Source: an uncultured Clostridia bacterium (lineage in GTDB: Bacteria > Bacillota > Clostridia > Christensenellales > Borkfalkiaceae). From it: a stretch of DNA of 31,578 nucleotides. Below are positions 21,442 to 29,398 of the stretch, piece after piece (within the stretch, counting starts at the first letter, position 1; every line of letters starts with the position of its first letter). The position numbers were made by a program, and so were the translations under genes. The stretch lies in the NCBI GenBank assembly GCA_958419945.1, contig CATZIC010000021.1:1-31578 (forward strand). Direction: 5' to 3'. Below the pieces are notes generated by a model. That model saw only the letters and a list, made by a program, of their open reading frames with translations, was not told the origin of the DNA and searched no databases.

Positions 21442-23340
21442 ATGATAACAAAAGTGAGTAAACTATTTAGTTTAGTTGCAGTCTTAGCCGTAACCTTAGC
21501 GCTTGGGCTTTTAGCCTCGTGCGAAGGAACGCCAAGGGCGGAACAAAAAATGACCGATCCCGACGGCGTGTGGGAATGTCAGTACGTTTTGTATTCAAAA
21601 ACAGAGTGCGAAGTGGGAGATTGGACGTATTGGTACAAGCAGGAACACGAGTACCTTGACTATGTTTTTGTGCCGTTACAAATACGAGGTGCAAAAGTTG
21701 TGAGATTCGGATATTCAGGCATTTTAGGATGCAGTTACTATAGTAAGAGAGGTAAAAGGTTTTTGCCGTACACTATGAAAGTCATAGAGAATGCTTCAGG
21801 CACTTATATGCTTAGTGGCGACAGATTAACACATATGTATGATGGAAAATTCTATGTGCCTGAAATTTATTACGAAGTTTATCGTAATAGGTTTCCTGAA
21901 GGATCTTTCTATAAAGCCAACGTGGTATACGATATCAATTACGAAACCGAATATAAGTATCACTGCGTAGACAATTATGAGTACGGTAGTTTAATAGAGA
22001 TAGTTCCGCCCGATCCGGAAAGAGAGGGTTACACGTTTGGTGGTTGGTACAAGGAAGCGGAATGTGTGAACAAGTGGGACTATGTAAAGGACACGCTGCC
22101 GGAAGAAATCCTTGACGAGGACGGTAATACGGTATTTCAGGAAACAGCCCTTTACGCAAAATGGTTAAAGCCCGGCGATGACGAGCCTGTCGAACCCGTT
22201 GAGCCGGTCGAGGTGCCAACGATTACAGCGTGTTTAGGGATTACGCTCGTAGATTTTGCGGGTGAACTAAATGCATGGTTTAATGCGGAACAGGAAGGTT
22301 TTTATATAATAGAGTTGCCAAAAAAGTTGAGTGTAAACAGCGACGTTGATTTGATGGAACGCCATGGCTTAGACAGCAATAACATCGTTTACGTAAAATA
22401 TTTTGAAAAAAATGAAAGCATACAGTTAAATATTTGCGGAGAGTATGCTGAAAACTTTGAAATATCGTTTTCCAAAGTCAGTGACGATTTATCCGGCGCA
22501 ATGGACGAGGACGGCAGAATAGCGCCATCGGACAAAGTACGGGCGTTTACCATAACCAATTCCACCGAAGACGAGGCAATTTACGTATGCCATTGTTATT
22601 ATGAGGAAAATAAGCCGAGGGGATCATTCAATGCATACGGTAAGTATAATCCGGTGACTTATATTCAAGTCTCAGAGAAAGGTCACAATGAACGTTATTT
22701 TTCCATTGTAAAGGGACAAACCGTCTGTCTTATTTTTGATGCGGGCGCTAACTGTTTACTATCTAAAAAAAGCGACGAGAGTTACGAATGGTACGTTAAC
22801 GGCGAAAGGATTTACGGGCGGAAGGTTTATCTGAAACAGGATGATAAACCTTACGATATAAGGCTAAGAAAAGTCGTTGACGGCGTAACGGTTGACGATA
22901 ACTGCGAACTTTTCTGTGTGAAAGAAAACCTTTTAGCTGGGGATAAGTTAAATCTTTACGATTGCAAAGTCGGTTCTGATATTTTACTGTTGAATAGATG
23001 GGACGCAGACGAAGTTCTTCTCGTTTACGTACTGCCTCCCAAAGTGGATATAAACCTTATTAAAGATGAAAACGGTATATGGCTCAGCGCAAGTATGAAA
23101 GATAAGGACGGCCTGCCGATAAGGTGCGATTACAAAGTGTATTTTAAAGATAACGATACGGGAAAGACCATAGTCCTCGATTCAAGAAGCGGAGCGATTT
23201 ACAGGTTGTACGATAAAACCGCGCTTTCGACCACGCAAAAAATAAATATTTCCGCCGTAAGTTACACGATATCACTTCCTTACCTTCCAGGGGTTACCGA
23301 ACCGCAACCGATATTCGACGGCTTTTATTGCGAATTATAG
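21442..23340 (+). CDS. Lipoprotein with one InlB-type B-repeat
   Basis: A 632-residue surface lipoprotein. The signal peptide KLFSLVAVLAVTLALGLLASC ends in a lipobox, with Cys27 as the lipid-bearing residue. Residues about 35-200 form an unidentified N-terminal region rich in Tyr and Trp. An InlB/Flg_new-type repeat follows (REGYTFGGWYKEAEC ... TALYAKW). A short Pro-Val-Glu linker (EPVEPVEPVEV) then leads to about 350 residues of beta-rich sequence with no family I recognise. B-repeats of this kind occur in surface proteins that bind host or cell-wall material. The start is set at 21442 because it directly opens the signal peptide and follows GGAG; the frame runs 42 codons further upstream, but that part is basic and has no SD. 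It is a single gene. Confidence 0.85.
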   Translation: MITKVSKLFSLVAVLAVTLALGLLASCEGTPRAEQKMTDPDGVWECQYVLYSKTECEVGDWTYWYKQEHEYLDYVFVPLQIRGAKVVRFGYSGILGCSYYSKRGKRFLPYTMKVIENASGTYMLSGDRLTHMYDGKFYVPEIYYEVYRNRFPEGSFYKANVVYDINYETEYKYHCVDNYEYGSLIEIVPPDPEREGYTFGGWYKEAECVNKWDYVKDTLPEEILDEDGNTVFQETALYAKWLKPGDDEPVEPVEPVEVPTITACLGITLVDFAGELNAWFNAEQEGFYIIELPKKLSVNSDVDLMERHGLDSNNIVYVKYFEKNESIQLNICGEYAENFEISFSKVSDDLSGAMDEDGRIAPSDKVRAFTITNSTEDEAIYVCHCYYEENKPRGSFNAYGKYNPVTYIQVSEKGHNERYFSIVKGQTVCLIFDAGANCLLSKKSDESYEWYVNGERIYGRKVYLKQDDKPYDIRLRKVVDGVTVDDNCELFCVKENLLAGDKLNLYDCKVGSDILLLNRWDADEVLLVYVLPPKVDINLIKDENGIWLSASMKDKDGLPIRCDYKVYFKDNDTGKTIVLDSRSGAIYRLYDKTALSTTQKINISAVSYTISLPYLPGVTEPQPIFDGFYCEL

Positions 23341-23382
23341 TTTATAAGTCGGTGTTTTGGTGAAAAATTTAAAAAGCAAAAC

Positions 23383-23422
23383 AAAAAAAGGTTGCAATGT
23401 AAAAAGTGTTGCAACCTTTTTT
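23383..23422 (+). terminator. Terminator of the lipoprotein gene
   Basis: A run of A then GGTTGCA pairs with TGCAACC followed by six T; loop of about 12. It begins about 45 bases after the stop. Confidence 0.85.
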
Positions 23423-23442
23423 ATCGGGTGCTATAATTAGTA

Positions 23443-23663
23443 GGCGAATACTCCCGCCATCACTAATTATTTTATGGGCAAAACACTTTGATAAAGTCGC
23501 AAACTCTTCCTCGTTGTACGGCAAGTACGACTTCGGTCGACTTTCCGCCTTTCTCTTTGTGTTTTATCCCCTAAAATTGCTTCGCATTTTTAAAGATTTA
23601 GGTTAACTTGTTTGGTTTGGGTTAGCAGTCTTTAAAAAAATCAGTGAGGCGAAAGTATACGCC
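23443..23663 (-). mobile_element. MITE-like element, copy 2
   Basis: 221 bases, the reverse complement of copy 1 over nearly its whole length (shared blocks include aaatctttaaaaatgcgaag, aaaggcggaaagtcga and gagtttgcgacttt). The ends GGCGAATAC and GTATACGCC are inverted repeats, and a TA dinucleotide borders both sides (23441-23442 and 23664-23665), the target duplication typical of IS630/mariner-type elements. No ORF is present. It lies right upstream of the aldo/keto reductase. Confidence 0.8.
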
Positions 23664-23695
23664 TATAGTGTCAAAATTTTTAATAAGGGGGATTT

Positions 23696-24697
23696 ATGAT
23701 ATACAATCCAAACAAAAACCGTTACGGGGATATGAAATACGCCAAAGTAGGGGAAAGCGGACTTAAACTTCCTGTGATATCTTTAGGGCTTTGGCACAAT
23801 TTCGGTAGCCAAGACGATTACAAAAATATGAAGGAAATGTGCCGCACTGCCTTTGATGCAGGCATTACGCATTTCGATTTGGCGAATAACTACGGGCCTG
23901 TTCCCGGGTCGGCGGAAGAAAACTTCGGCAAAATTTTGAAGGAAGATTTCGCTTCCCATCGTGACGAGCTTATAATTTCCACCAAAGCGGGCTACCGCAT
24001 GTGGGACGGCCCTTACGGCGACGGCGGAAGCAGAAAATACCTTTTATCCAGCCTCGACGCAAGCCTTAAGCGTTTAAATCTTCCGTACGTGGATATCTTT
24101 TACCACCACTGTATGGATAAGGAAACCCCGCTTGAAGAATCCATGAACGCACTATCAATGGCGGTTAAGAGCGGCAAGGCACTTTACGTGGGACTTTCCA
24201 ATTACGACGGCGAAACCATGGAAAGGGCGGCGGAAATTTTAAAGGACCTTCATTGCCCGTTTATCATCAACCAAAACAGATATAATATTTTGGACAGAAC
24301 CATTGAAAACGACGGCGTAATTTCCTCTTCACAAAAACTTAAAAAGGGGATAATTGCATTTAGTCCGTTAGATCAAGGTATTTTAAGCGACAGGTACTTA
24401 GAAAGGATTCCTGCGGACAGCCGTGCCGCCAAAAACGGATTTTTAAAGGCGGAAGAAATAACTTCCTCTCGCGTAAGGGTTTTGGGAAAACTTAAAGGGA
24501 TTGCAGAAGAACGTGGGCAAACCCTTGCTCAAATGGCGCTTACCTGGATTTTGAAAGACGGCGCGGTTACGAGTGTTTTAATCGGCGCGTCAAGACCGTC
24601 GCAGATTAAGGAAAACGCAGGTCTAATAAACGCTTCCGGTTTTTCCGCCGAAGAACTTTCGGAAATCGACAGACTTACCGAGGAATTTTATAAGTAA
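23696..24697 (+). CDS. gpr: Aldo/keto reductase, L-glyceraldehyde-3-phosphate reductase type (YghZ/Gpr)
   Basis: A 333-residue NADP-dependent aldo/keto reductase of the AKR14 type. It tracks E. coli YghZ over the whole length: SLGLWHNFG, THFDLANNYGPVPGSAEENF, ELIISTKAGYRMWDGPYG, GGSRKYLLSSLDASLKRL, IAFSPLDQGILS and VTSVLIGASRPSQIKEN. Catalytic residues are visible as Asp61, Tyr66, Lys97 and His138. E. coli YghZ reduces L-glyceraldehyde 3-phosphate and methylglyoxal, which suggests aldehyde detoxification; the substrate here is not proven. AAGGGGG lies 4 bases before the ATG. The MITE-like element ends 33 bases upstream, and a TATAGT at 23663-23668 overlaps its border, so the element may supply part of the promoter. 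The DMT transporter follows 86 bases later. Confidence 0.93.
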   Translation: MIYNPNKNRYGDMKYAKVGESGLKLPVISLGLWHNFGSQDDYKNMKEMCRTAFDAGITHFDLANNYGPVPGSAEENFGKILKEDFASHRDELIISTKAGYRMWDGPYGDGGSRKYLLSSLDASLKRLNLPYVDIFYHHCMDKETPLEESMNALSMAVKSGKALYVGLSNYDGETMERAAEILKDLHCPFIINQNRYNILDRTIENDGVISSSQKLKKGIIAFSPLDQGILSDRYLERIPADSRAAKNGFLKAEEITSSRVRVLGKLKGIAEERGQTLAQMALTWILKDGAVTSVLIGASRPSQIKENAGLINASGFSAEELSEIDRLTEEFYK

Positions 24698-24783
24698 TTT
24701 TCGGTTTTCGTTTTTTAAAAAACATAAGCTTCCAAAACAAATTATCGCTATACAATAAATTATAAAGAAGGCGTTATCTATTT

Positions 24784-25707
24784 ATGTGGATAGTTTTTGC
24801 CGTTGCGTCTGCAGTTTTTGCGGGCGTAACCTCTATATTTGCGAAGATCGGCATAAAAAACAATTCCGAAGTTGTTACCGCAATAAGAACGGTTGTCGTT
24901 CTTGCATTTTCCTGGCTTATGGTGCTCGTCGACGGCACTTACACGGAACTTTCTAAAATCGACGGAAAATCATTTTTGTTTCTCGGGCTTTCGGGGCTTG
25001 CCACCGGCGCTTCCTGGCTGTGCTATTATAAGGCGCTTACCACGGGCGAGGTTAGTAAGGTTGCCCCTATAGATAAATCAAGCACGGTGCTTACCATACT
25101 TCTTTCCTTTATTATTTTAAGGGAAGGCGTAACAATTTTTAAGGGCATAGGTATTGTTTTGATTGCCGCAGGAACCTTTTTGATGGTTTTTAGCGGCGGA
25201 AAGGTTTCGGCAAAGGTCGGCGGCGGGGCGGTAAATGCGAGTTTGCCCCAAAGCGAAAGTGAAAGCGGGTTAAATCCGCCCAAAAAGTCCAAGTCGTGGG
25301 TACTATTTGCGGTTTTGTCGGCAGTTTTCGCAAGCCTTGCCGCAATTCTTGCCAAAATAGGAATAAAAAGCGTCGGTTCAAACCTTGCTACCGCATTAAG
25401 GACTTGCGTGGTTTTGGTTATGGCGTGGGCGATGGTGTTTATTACGGGAAATGCTAAAAAGGTAAAAACAGTTACGAAAAAAGAACTTTTGTTTATTGTT
25501 TTGTCCGGACTTGCCACCGGCGCTTCCTGGCTGTGCTATTATAAGGCGCTGAAAGACGGCGTAACTTCCGCCGTAGTTGCGATAGACAAATTGAGTATTT
25601 TGGTTACCATCGGATTTTCCTGTTTGGTGCTTAAAGAAAAACTTAGCCTAAAATCAATTTTAGGGCTTGTGCTTTTGGTTGGCGGAACATTTTGTATGCT
25701 GTTTTAG
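24784..25707 (+). CDS. DMT-superfamily (EamA) transporter
   Basis: A 307-residue membrane protein made of two homologous EamA halves (about 1-140 and 172-307), each with about five TM spans, joined by a hydrophilic linker of about 30 residues rich in Ser, Pro and Lys. Each half contains SGLATGASWLCYYKAL, and each ends in a VLxxGGTF-type segment (LIAAGTFLMVF; LLVGGTFCMLF). EamA proteins export or import small metabolites; no substrate can be assigned. A 41-base stretch is identical in the two halves (24997-25037 and 25510-25550). The SD-like AGAAGG is about 12 bases before the ATG. It may be read with the upstream reductase, or from a weak TACAAT at 24751. A strong terminator follows. Confidence 0.92.
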   Translation: MWIVFAVASAVFAGVTSIFAKIGIKNNSEVVTAIRTVVVLAFSWLMVLVDGTYTELSKIDGKSFLFLGLSGLATGASWLCYYKALTTGEVSKVAPIDKSSTVLTILLSFIILREGVTIFKGIGIVLIAAGTFLMVFSGGKVSAKVGGGAVNASLPQSESESGLNPPKKSKSWVLFAVLSAVFASLAAILAKIGIKSVGSNLATALRTCVVLVMAWAMVFITGNAKKVKTVTKKELLFIVLSGLATGASWLCYYKALKDGVTSAVVAIDKLSILVTIGFSCLVLKEKLSLKSILGLVLLVGGTFCMLF

Positions 25708-25773
25708 GGCACGTTTTTCAAAACACAATCTGTTACAATCCATTTTAGCACCGACTATTATATATGAAAACAC

Positions 25774-25808
25774 AAAGCCTTTCGTCCTGTTGGCGAAAGG
25801 CTTTTTTT
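25774..25808 (+). terminator. Terminator of the transporter gene
   Basis: AAAGCCTTTCG (25774-25784) pairs with CGAAAGGCTTT (25794-25804), 9-base loop, seven T in all. Confidence 0.9.
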
Positions 25809-25859
25809 CTAAAAAAACCGCTATATCATACGTTGGAAAAGGTTTAATTCTACAAATCT

Positions 25860-26080
25860 CCTAAATGAAAATATATTCATTTACGCGGTGTGAGAAACGC
25901 TCTGTTTTAGCTAAATTTCACTTAAATAGACGGGATTGGACGCTTTATGGAAGTTTGAGTGTTAAAGCCAAATAACTCGAACTGTCTCCCTACTAAATCC
26001 CTGCGTTCAGGGGGTATACACCTTATTACAGGAAAACGAAAACCCATTTCACTATAATAGTGCAAATTTGCAAAAATAAC
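25860..26080 (-). other. Gene-free stretch with small hairpins
   Basis: No convincing gene. It holds a CCCTG/CAGGG hairpin with a CGTT tetraloop (25999-26012), GTATAC at 26014-26019, a CACTA/TAGTG palindrome near 26050, and TGCAAATTTGCA next to it. A 68-codon frame on the minus strand covers part of it but has no SD site. An undescribed ncRNA or a decayed element is possible. Confidence 0.3.
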
Positions 26081-26081
26081 A

Positions 26082-26125
26082 AAAAGTGGCGATAACCGAC
26101 CTATAGGCCGATTATTGTCACTTTT
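26082..26125 (+). repeat. Dispersed repeat copy forming a 22-bp palindrome
   Basis: AAAAGTG (26082-26088) to CACTTTT (26119-26125), with the whole interval folding on itself around the self-complementary CCTATAGG; only two mismatches and two G-T pairs. As RNA it would be a long hairpin ending in U on either strand, so it may serve as a bidirectional terminator for the genes around it. Confidence 0.75.
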
Positions 26126-26205
26126 CATGCGGAATGATAGATTTACGCTTGCATTATGTATTATATGCTATATTTATAATAATTATTCGCCAAATAGTTG
26201 GTCGG

Positions 26206-26658
26206 TTATTTGCAAAGTTGGCGTATATAGCGGCGTTCCTTTAAAGTTATCTTGCCGTCTATGGAAACAATAAGCAGACACAGTGTTACGATGTCCGTCT
26301 GCAAATCTTCGTCGCTTGCGGAAATAATGGTCATAAGCGCGTTTATGTATTCTTTGAGCATTGTTTTTCCGTCCTTGTCTTTTGACAGGGATTCTTTTAT
26401 ACTTTCGTAATCGAAATCCTCTCCGAAAGCCTTTACTAAAGAAGGATAAATCAAAAGGTATTCCTTTTCATAGAGCACGTCGTCGCTCATTACGGCGCCG
26501 ATTATAAAGGTCGCGAGAACGTCAATCGGATTATATGCGGTAAAGTTAAGCGTGGAAAACTTCCCGACAATCTTTTTTGATTCCTCAATAATAAGAGCTG
26601 TGCGGTCAAGCGGCGACATTTCTTCGACTTGTGTACAGATTTTTGCAAAATCAAACAT
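26206..26658 (-). CDS. TerB-like helical protein
   Basis: A 150-residue helical protein. The C-terminal CLLIVSIDGKITLKERRYIR fits the TerB (tellurite-resistance/DjlA) signature, an acidic loop D-G-x-I-x-x-x-E between two helices, and an earlier segment (IDVLATFIIGAVMSDDVLYEKEY) resembles the first copy of that motif. TerB domains are thought to bind metal or partner proteins; tellurite resistance cannot be claimed here, as no other ter gene is present. AAGGAG lies 6 bases before ATG 26658, preceded by a CGCA-GGGC/GCCT-TGCG hairpin in the leader. It is divergent from the TetR gene, so the regulator may control it. Confidence 0.6.
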   Translation of the reverse strand: MFDFAKICTQVEEMSPLDRTALIIEESKKIVGKFSTLNFTAYNPIDVLATFIIGAVMSDDVLYEKEYLLIYPSLVKAFGEDFDYESIKESLSKDKDGKTMLKEYINALMTIISASDEDLQTDIVTLCLLIVSIDGKITLKERRYIRQLCK

Positions 26659-26672
26659 AATAATCTCCTTTT

Positions 26673-26692
26673 CGCAAGGCTTTTGCCCTGCG
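26673..26692 (-). other. Leader hairpin before the TerB-like gene
   Basis: On the minus strand CGCAGGGC (26692-26685) pairs with GCCTTGCG (26680-26673) around AAAA, immediately before the SD site. On the plus strand the same hairpin is followed by T runs and could stop transcripts. Confidence 0.45.
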
Positions 26693-26770
26693 TTTTTATT
26701 TTTTTGTATGCTTACGTAAAAGCAAAGTTTTAAAATTAAGAAAGTCTTTATTCTTAAAAAGTTTACACTG

Positions 26771-26818
26771 TTGACATTTTAATTTTTTGGTTATATAATA
26801 CTGTATACAGAAGTAAAC
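26771..26818 (+). promoter_or_regulatory. Perfect consensus promoter with palindromic operator
   Basis: TTGACA (26771-26776), 17 bases, TATAAT (26794-26799): a full sigma-A consensus. The palindrome CTGTATACAG (26801-26810) covers the start site, and GTTTAC (26761) with GTAAAC (26813) flank the promoter as an inverted pair. This is where a TetR repressor would be expected to bind. Confidence 0.75.
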
Positions 26819-26823
26819 GGAAT

Positions 26824-27390
26824 ATGAAAGTTAAAAATTTAAACAATTCTTCGATAAAAACTAAAAAGCTTATTCGTAAGTTTTTTGCTGAAATGCTTTC
26901 CGAAAGAAAGGATATCAACAAAATAACCGTAACCGAACTTGCCCGTCGCGCGGGTATTAGCAGGGCGACTTTTTATTCCCATTACGACGACGTGTATTCC
27001 GTGGCAGAGGACTACGAAAACGGGCTTATAGAACGCTTTTTTACAAGTGAAAGACTTTTGGAAATGAGCGATTACCAAAAATTTGCGGACGATTTTTTCG
27101 AGTACATTACCGAAAATCAAGAAGAGTACGCAATGATATGTCACTCCACAAATATAGCGAACACCGCCGGCAGAATTTCAAACCTTGCTAAAAGCAAGCT
27201 TATGGAAATCTGTAATACCGATCCAAAAGTCAAAAACAGGCTAAATCTTGAAACGGAAATTTCCGTTCTGGTTGACGGAATGCTTAGTCAATACGTAAAA
27301 TATTTCCGTAAAGCCACAAACGTTACCTTAGAGGATTTGCGAGAGTTCAATAAAGAATGGATACAGGACTTTTTTACCCGTCGTATGTGA
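26824..27390 (+). CDS. TetR/AcrR family regulator
   Basis: A 188-residue TetR-type regulator. N-terminal HTH at about 34-55: KITVTELARRAGISRATFYSHYDDVYSVAEDY, given here in pieces as TVTELARRAGIS and RATFYSHYDD. The Arg-Ala-Thr-Phe-Tyr recognition helix followed by aromatic-His-Tyr is typical. The C-terminal two thirds are helical, with no recognised ligand family. The SD is weak (ACGGAAT). A perfect consensus promoter with a palindrome at the start site lies just upstream, which suggests auto-repression. The divergent TerB-like gene is the other natural target. Confidence 0.9.
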   Translation: MKVKNLNNSSIKTKKLIRKFFAEMLSERKDINKITVTELARRAGISRATFYSHYDDVYSVAEDYENGLIERFFTSERLLEMSDYQKFADDFFEYITENQEEYAMICHSTNIANTAGRISNLAKSKLMEICNTDPKVKNRLNLETEISVLVDGMLSQYVKYFRKATNVTLEDLREFNKEWIQDFFTRRM

Positions 27391-27427
27391 TTTAAGTTTG
27401 TAAATTTAATAGGCGTCAGGATTTAAG

Positions 27428-27455
27428 ACCGCTTTTTTAAAAAGGCGGTTTTTTT
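27428..27455 (+). terminator. Terminator of the TetR gene
   Basis: ACCGC (27428) pairs with GCGGT through a T/A-run inner stem, then seven T. It sits between two convergent genes. Confidence 0.8.
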
Positions 27456-27463
27456 GTGTGCTT

Positions 27464-28861
27464 TTATGCGACTTTTTTGATATCGTTTGCCGTAACGGTA
27501 TAACTCTTGGTGTCCGTCGTTTCTAAGTTACGGGAATAGGTAAACGAAATGCTGTCGCCTTCACGCAAAGTGTATAAAAGGTCGCTTAAATCGAAGTAAC
27601 GCTCCATTGAATGTTTAACACCGTTTACGGTAACCGAAAGCAAAATATCGTTGGCTTCAAGACCTAATTTGTCCGCAATTTCGCCGCTTTCTATATTTTC
27701 GCAAACAACATCTTCTTTTATTACACCGTAGCCCGCTTGTTGGTCGTAAACGTATCTGGAATTTTCCGCATTGACGCTTAACCCGACGTCGGCGGCGTGA
27801 ACGAAGCCGTCTTTATAATGTAAAATATTTTCAACAACGGGTTTTACTATGTCAATGGGAATGGCGTAATTTATGTTTTGGTCGGTGCCGTCGCCTGCGT
27901 TGGTAATTCCTATAAGTTCGCCGTCGCCGTTAAACAGTCCTCCGCCTGAGTTTCCACCGTAAATTGCGGTGTCGATGCGCATGGAGCGGTAAGCCCTTGC
28001 TAGTCCGTCGATAGAGTAGGAAATGTATTCGTTGTCAACGCTTACTATGCCCTCGGTTACGCTTATACCTTCGTCTTCGGAATTTCCTATGGCGATTGCG
28101 GTTTCGCCAACCTTATAGCCGTCCGCAAAAACAATGGGGGAAACGTTTTCGTTTATCTTCTTAACGGCGGAAGTTTGGGCGCGTATCACCGCAAGGTCGC
28201 AGGACACGGAACCGCCTATATATTCGCATTCAACGGCATAGGGGCCGTAGTCGTATATAGTTTTTCCGTCCGTAGTTTTGTCATTGGTTTTAGCGGGCAG
28301 ACTTTCGCTTCCGTAAAGATAGCAAACTATCTTTTTCGCAAGTTTATCGTCGCCGTACGCTTTGGAATCATATAGCACGTGGTAGTTGGTTATAATGTAC
28401 GTGTAGTCGTCTGAAATAGAGTATATCACGCCCGAACCGCAGTAAATTGCCGTTTCTTTTACAATTTGTTGGTAGGGCCAGCCGTAATAGTAACTTTCGG
28501 TAAACTCTCCGTAAACTTTAAGTGTGGATGAAAGTGCTTTGTTTATAACCGTAAGATTATCGTTTACGTCAACTTTTACGACAGCGTTTAAAAAATCCTC
28601 GAAAGTGGCGTCTGGATAGCGCTTAAGGTAAGCATCATAAATTTCCTCTACGTCCACCGCTCCGTCCCTGCCGTTAGTTATTTCGAAATTATAGACGGAC
28701 CCGTCGGTGTATGTTATCGTGTAGGTGTCCGTAAGTCCCGAAGTTCCCGTTTTTTGAATGGAAACTATGCTTTTTTGATCTTGCGTACAACCGTAAAAGG
28801 TAGCCGTTACCGTCAAACATAAGACGGCAAAGATACTTATAACAAATTTCTTTAGCTTCAT
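27464..28861 (-). CDS. HtrA/DegP-type serine protease, probable lipoprotein
   Basis: A 465-residue exported trypsin-like protease. The signal peptide ends at TFYGC, so Cys25 may be lipid-modified, although the lipobox is unusual (Phe-Tyr-Gly-Cys). A beta-rich domain of about 65 residues (YTITYTDGSVYNFEITNGRDG) precedes the protease. Catalytic triad: His161 in ITNYHVL, Asp222 in SCDLAVI, Ser305 in YGGNSGGGLF; IDTAIYGGNSGG is the classic HtrA context. A C-terminal PDZ-like domain (about 355-460) has VCENIESGEIADKLGLEANDILLSV, here cited as ADKLGLEANDILLSV. HtrA proteases degrade or refold damaged exported proteins. The short inserts (such as KTNDKTTDGK) are not typical. GAGGAG lies 6 bases before ATG 28861. 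Confidence 0.93.
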   Translation of the reverse strand: MKLKKFVISIFAVLCLTVTATFYGCTQDQKSIVSIQKTGTSGLTDTYTITYTDGSVYNFEITNGRDGAVDVEEIYDAYLKRYPDATFEDFLNAVVKVDVNDNLTVINKALSSTLKVYGEFTESYYYGWPYQQIVKETAIYCGSGVIYSISDDYTYIITNYHVLYDSKAYGDDKLAKKIVCYLYGSESLPAKTNDKTTDGKTIYDYGPYAVECEYIGGSVSCDLAVIRAQTSAVKKINENVSPIVFADGYKVGETAIAIGNSEDEGISVTEGIVSVDNEYISYSIDGLARAYRSMRIDTAIYGGNSGGGLFNGDGELIGITNAGDGTDQNINYAIPIDIVKPVVENILHYKDGFVHAADVGLSVNAENSRYVYDQQAGYGVIKEDVVCENIESGEIADKLGLEANDILLSVTVNGVKHSMERYFDLSDLLYTLREGDSISFTYSRNLETTDTKSYTVTANDIKKVA

Positions 28862-28944
28862 ATAATACTCCTCGCTTTCTCTTTAAATTCGCCCTTTAAA
28901 GTTCTCTTTCGTTTCGGCTGAAAGTTTTTAAAATTATAAAATAT

Positions 28945-29311
28945 CGGCCTATAGGTCGGTTATCGCTGCATTTTTCTGCTTAAACCGTAACGTGTTTTGC
29001 TAAAAGATCAGCTTTTAAAGGCGTTATTATTATGCCGTAATCGTTATTACGATAAACTAATTGTAATCATAAAAATGGTAATTAAGTAAAGAAATAATGT
29101 CAAAATATAGAAGTTATTGAAAACTTTTTAGGTTTGCAACAAAAATTTTCACTTTCCGCTTGATTTTGGAATGAGATAGTTTGATTTTTTTAGCCATACC
29201 AAATCTATGGCGGTTGGGTTTTACTTGACCGCCGTTTTTGTTTTTTTAGTGCAGTGTGTTTTTGTTGAAAGGCTTTTAAAACTGTAAATGTTGGCCTATA
29301 GGTCGATTATC
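28945..29311 (+). repeat. Two dispersed repeat copies in the 28.9-29.4 kb gap
   Basis: Copies of the dispersed repeat at about 28945-28968 (tcggcctataggtcggttat) and about 29291-29314 (ggcctataggtcgattat then cac). Each is followed by a T-rich stretch. No gene is seen between 28862 and 29398. Confidence 0.7.
29207..29247 (+). terminator. Plus-strand terminator with no gene to end
   Basis: GGCGGT (29209-29214) pairs with ACCGCC (29228-29233), then GTTTTTG and seven T. The nearest plus-strand gene ends at 27390 and has its own terminator, so this may end an unannotated small RNA from 28.9-29.2 kb. No clear promoter for one was found. Confidence 0.5.
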
Positions 29312-29343
29312 ACTGTTTTTTTGAGCTTAATACTTTTTGTGAG

Positions 29344-29378
29344 AAGAAAAATCCCGAACCGCAAACCGATTCGGGATT
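29344..29378 (-). terminator. Terminator of the hydrolase operon
   Basis: AATCCCGAA (29350-29358) pairs with TTCGGGATT (29370-29378). On the minus strand it is followed by TTTTTCTTCTC, about 20 bases after the hydrolase stop. Confidence 0.85.
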
Positions 29379-29398
29379 ATGTGTTTAATTATAAAATT

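Noticed and set aside
25922..26128. A 68-codon minus-strand frame in the gap
   Set aside because: No SD or promoter. It overlaps the palindromic repeat and several hairpins, so it is more likely noncoding.
26206..26658. Tellurite-resistance operon
   Set aside because: Only a TerB-like domain is present; no terC, terD or terE-type genes lie nearby.
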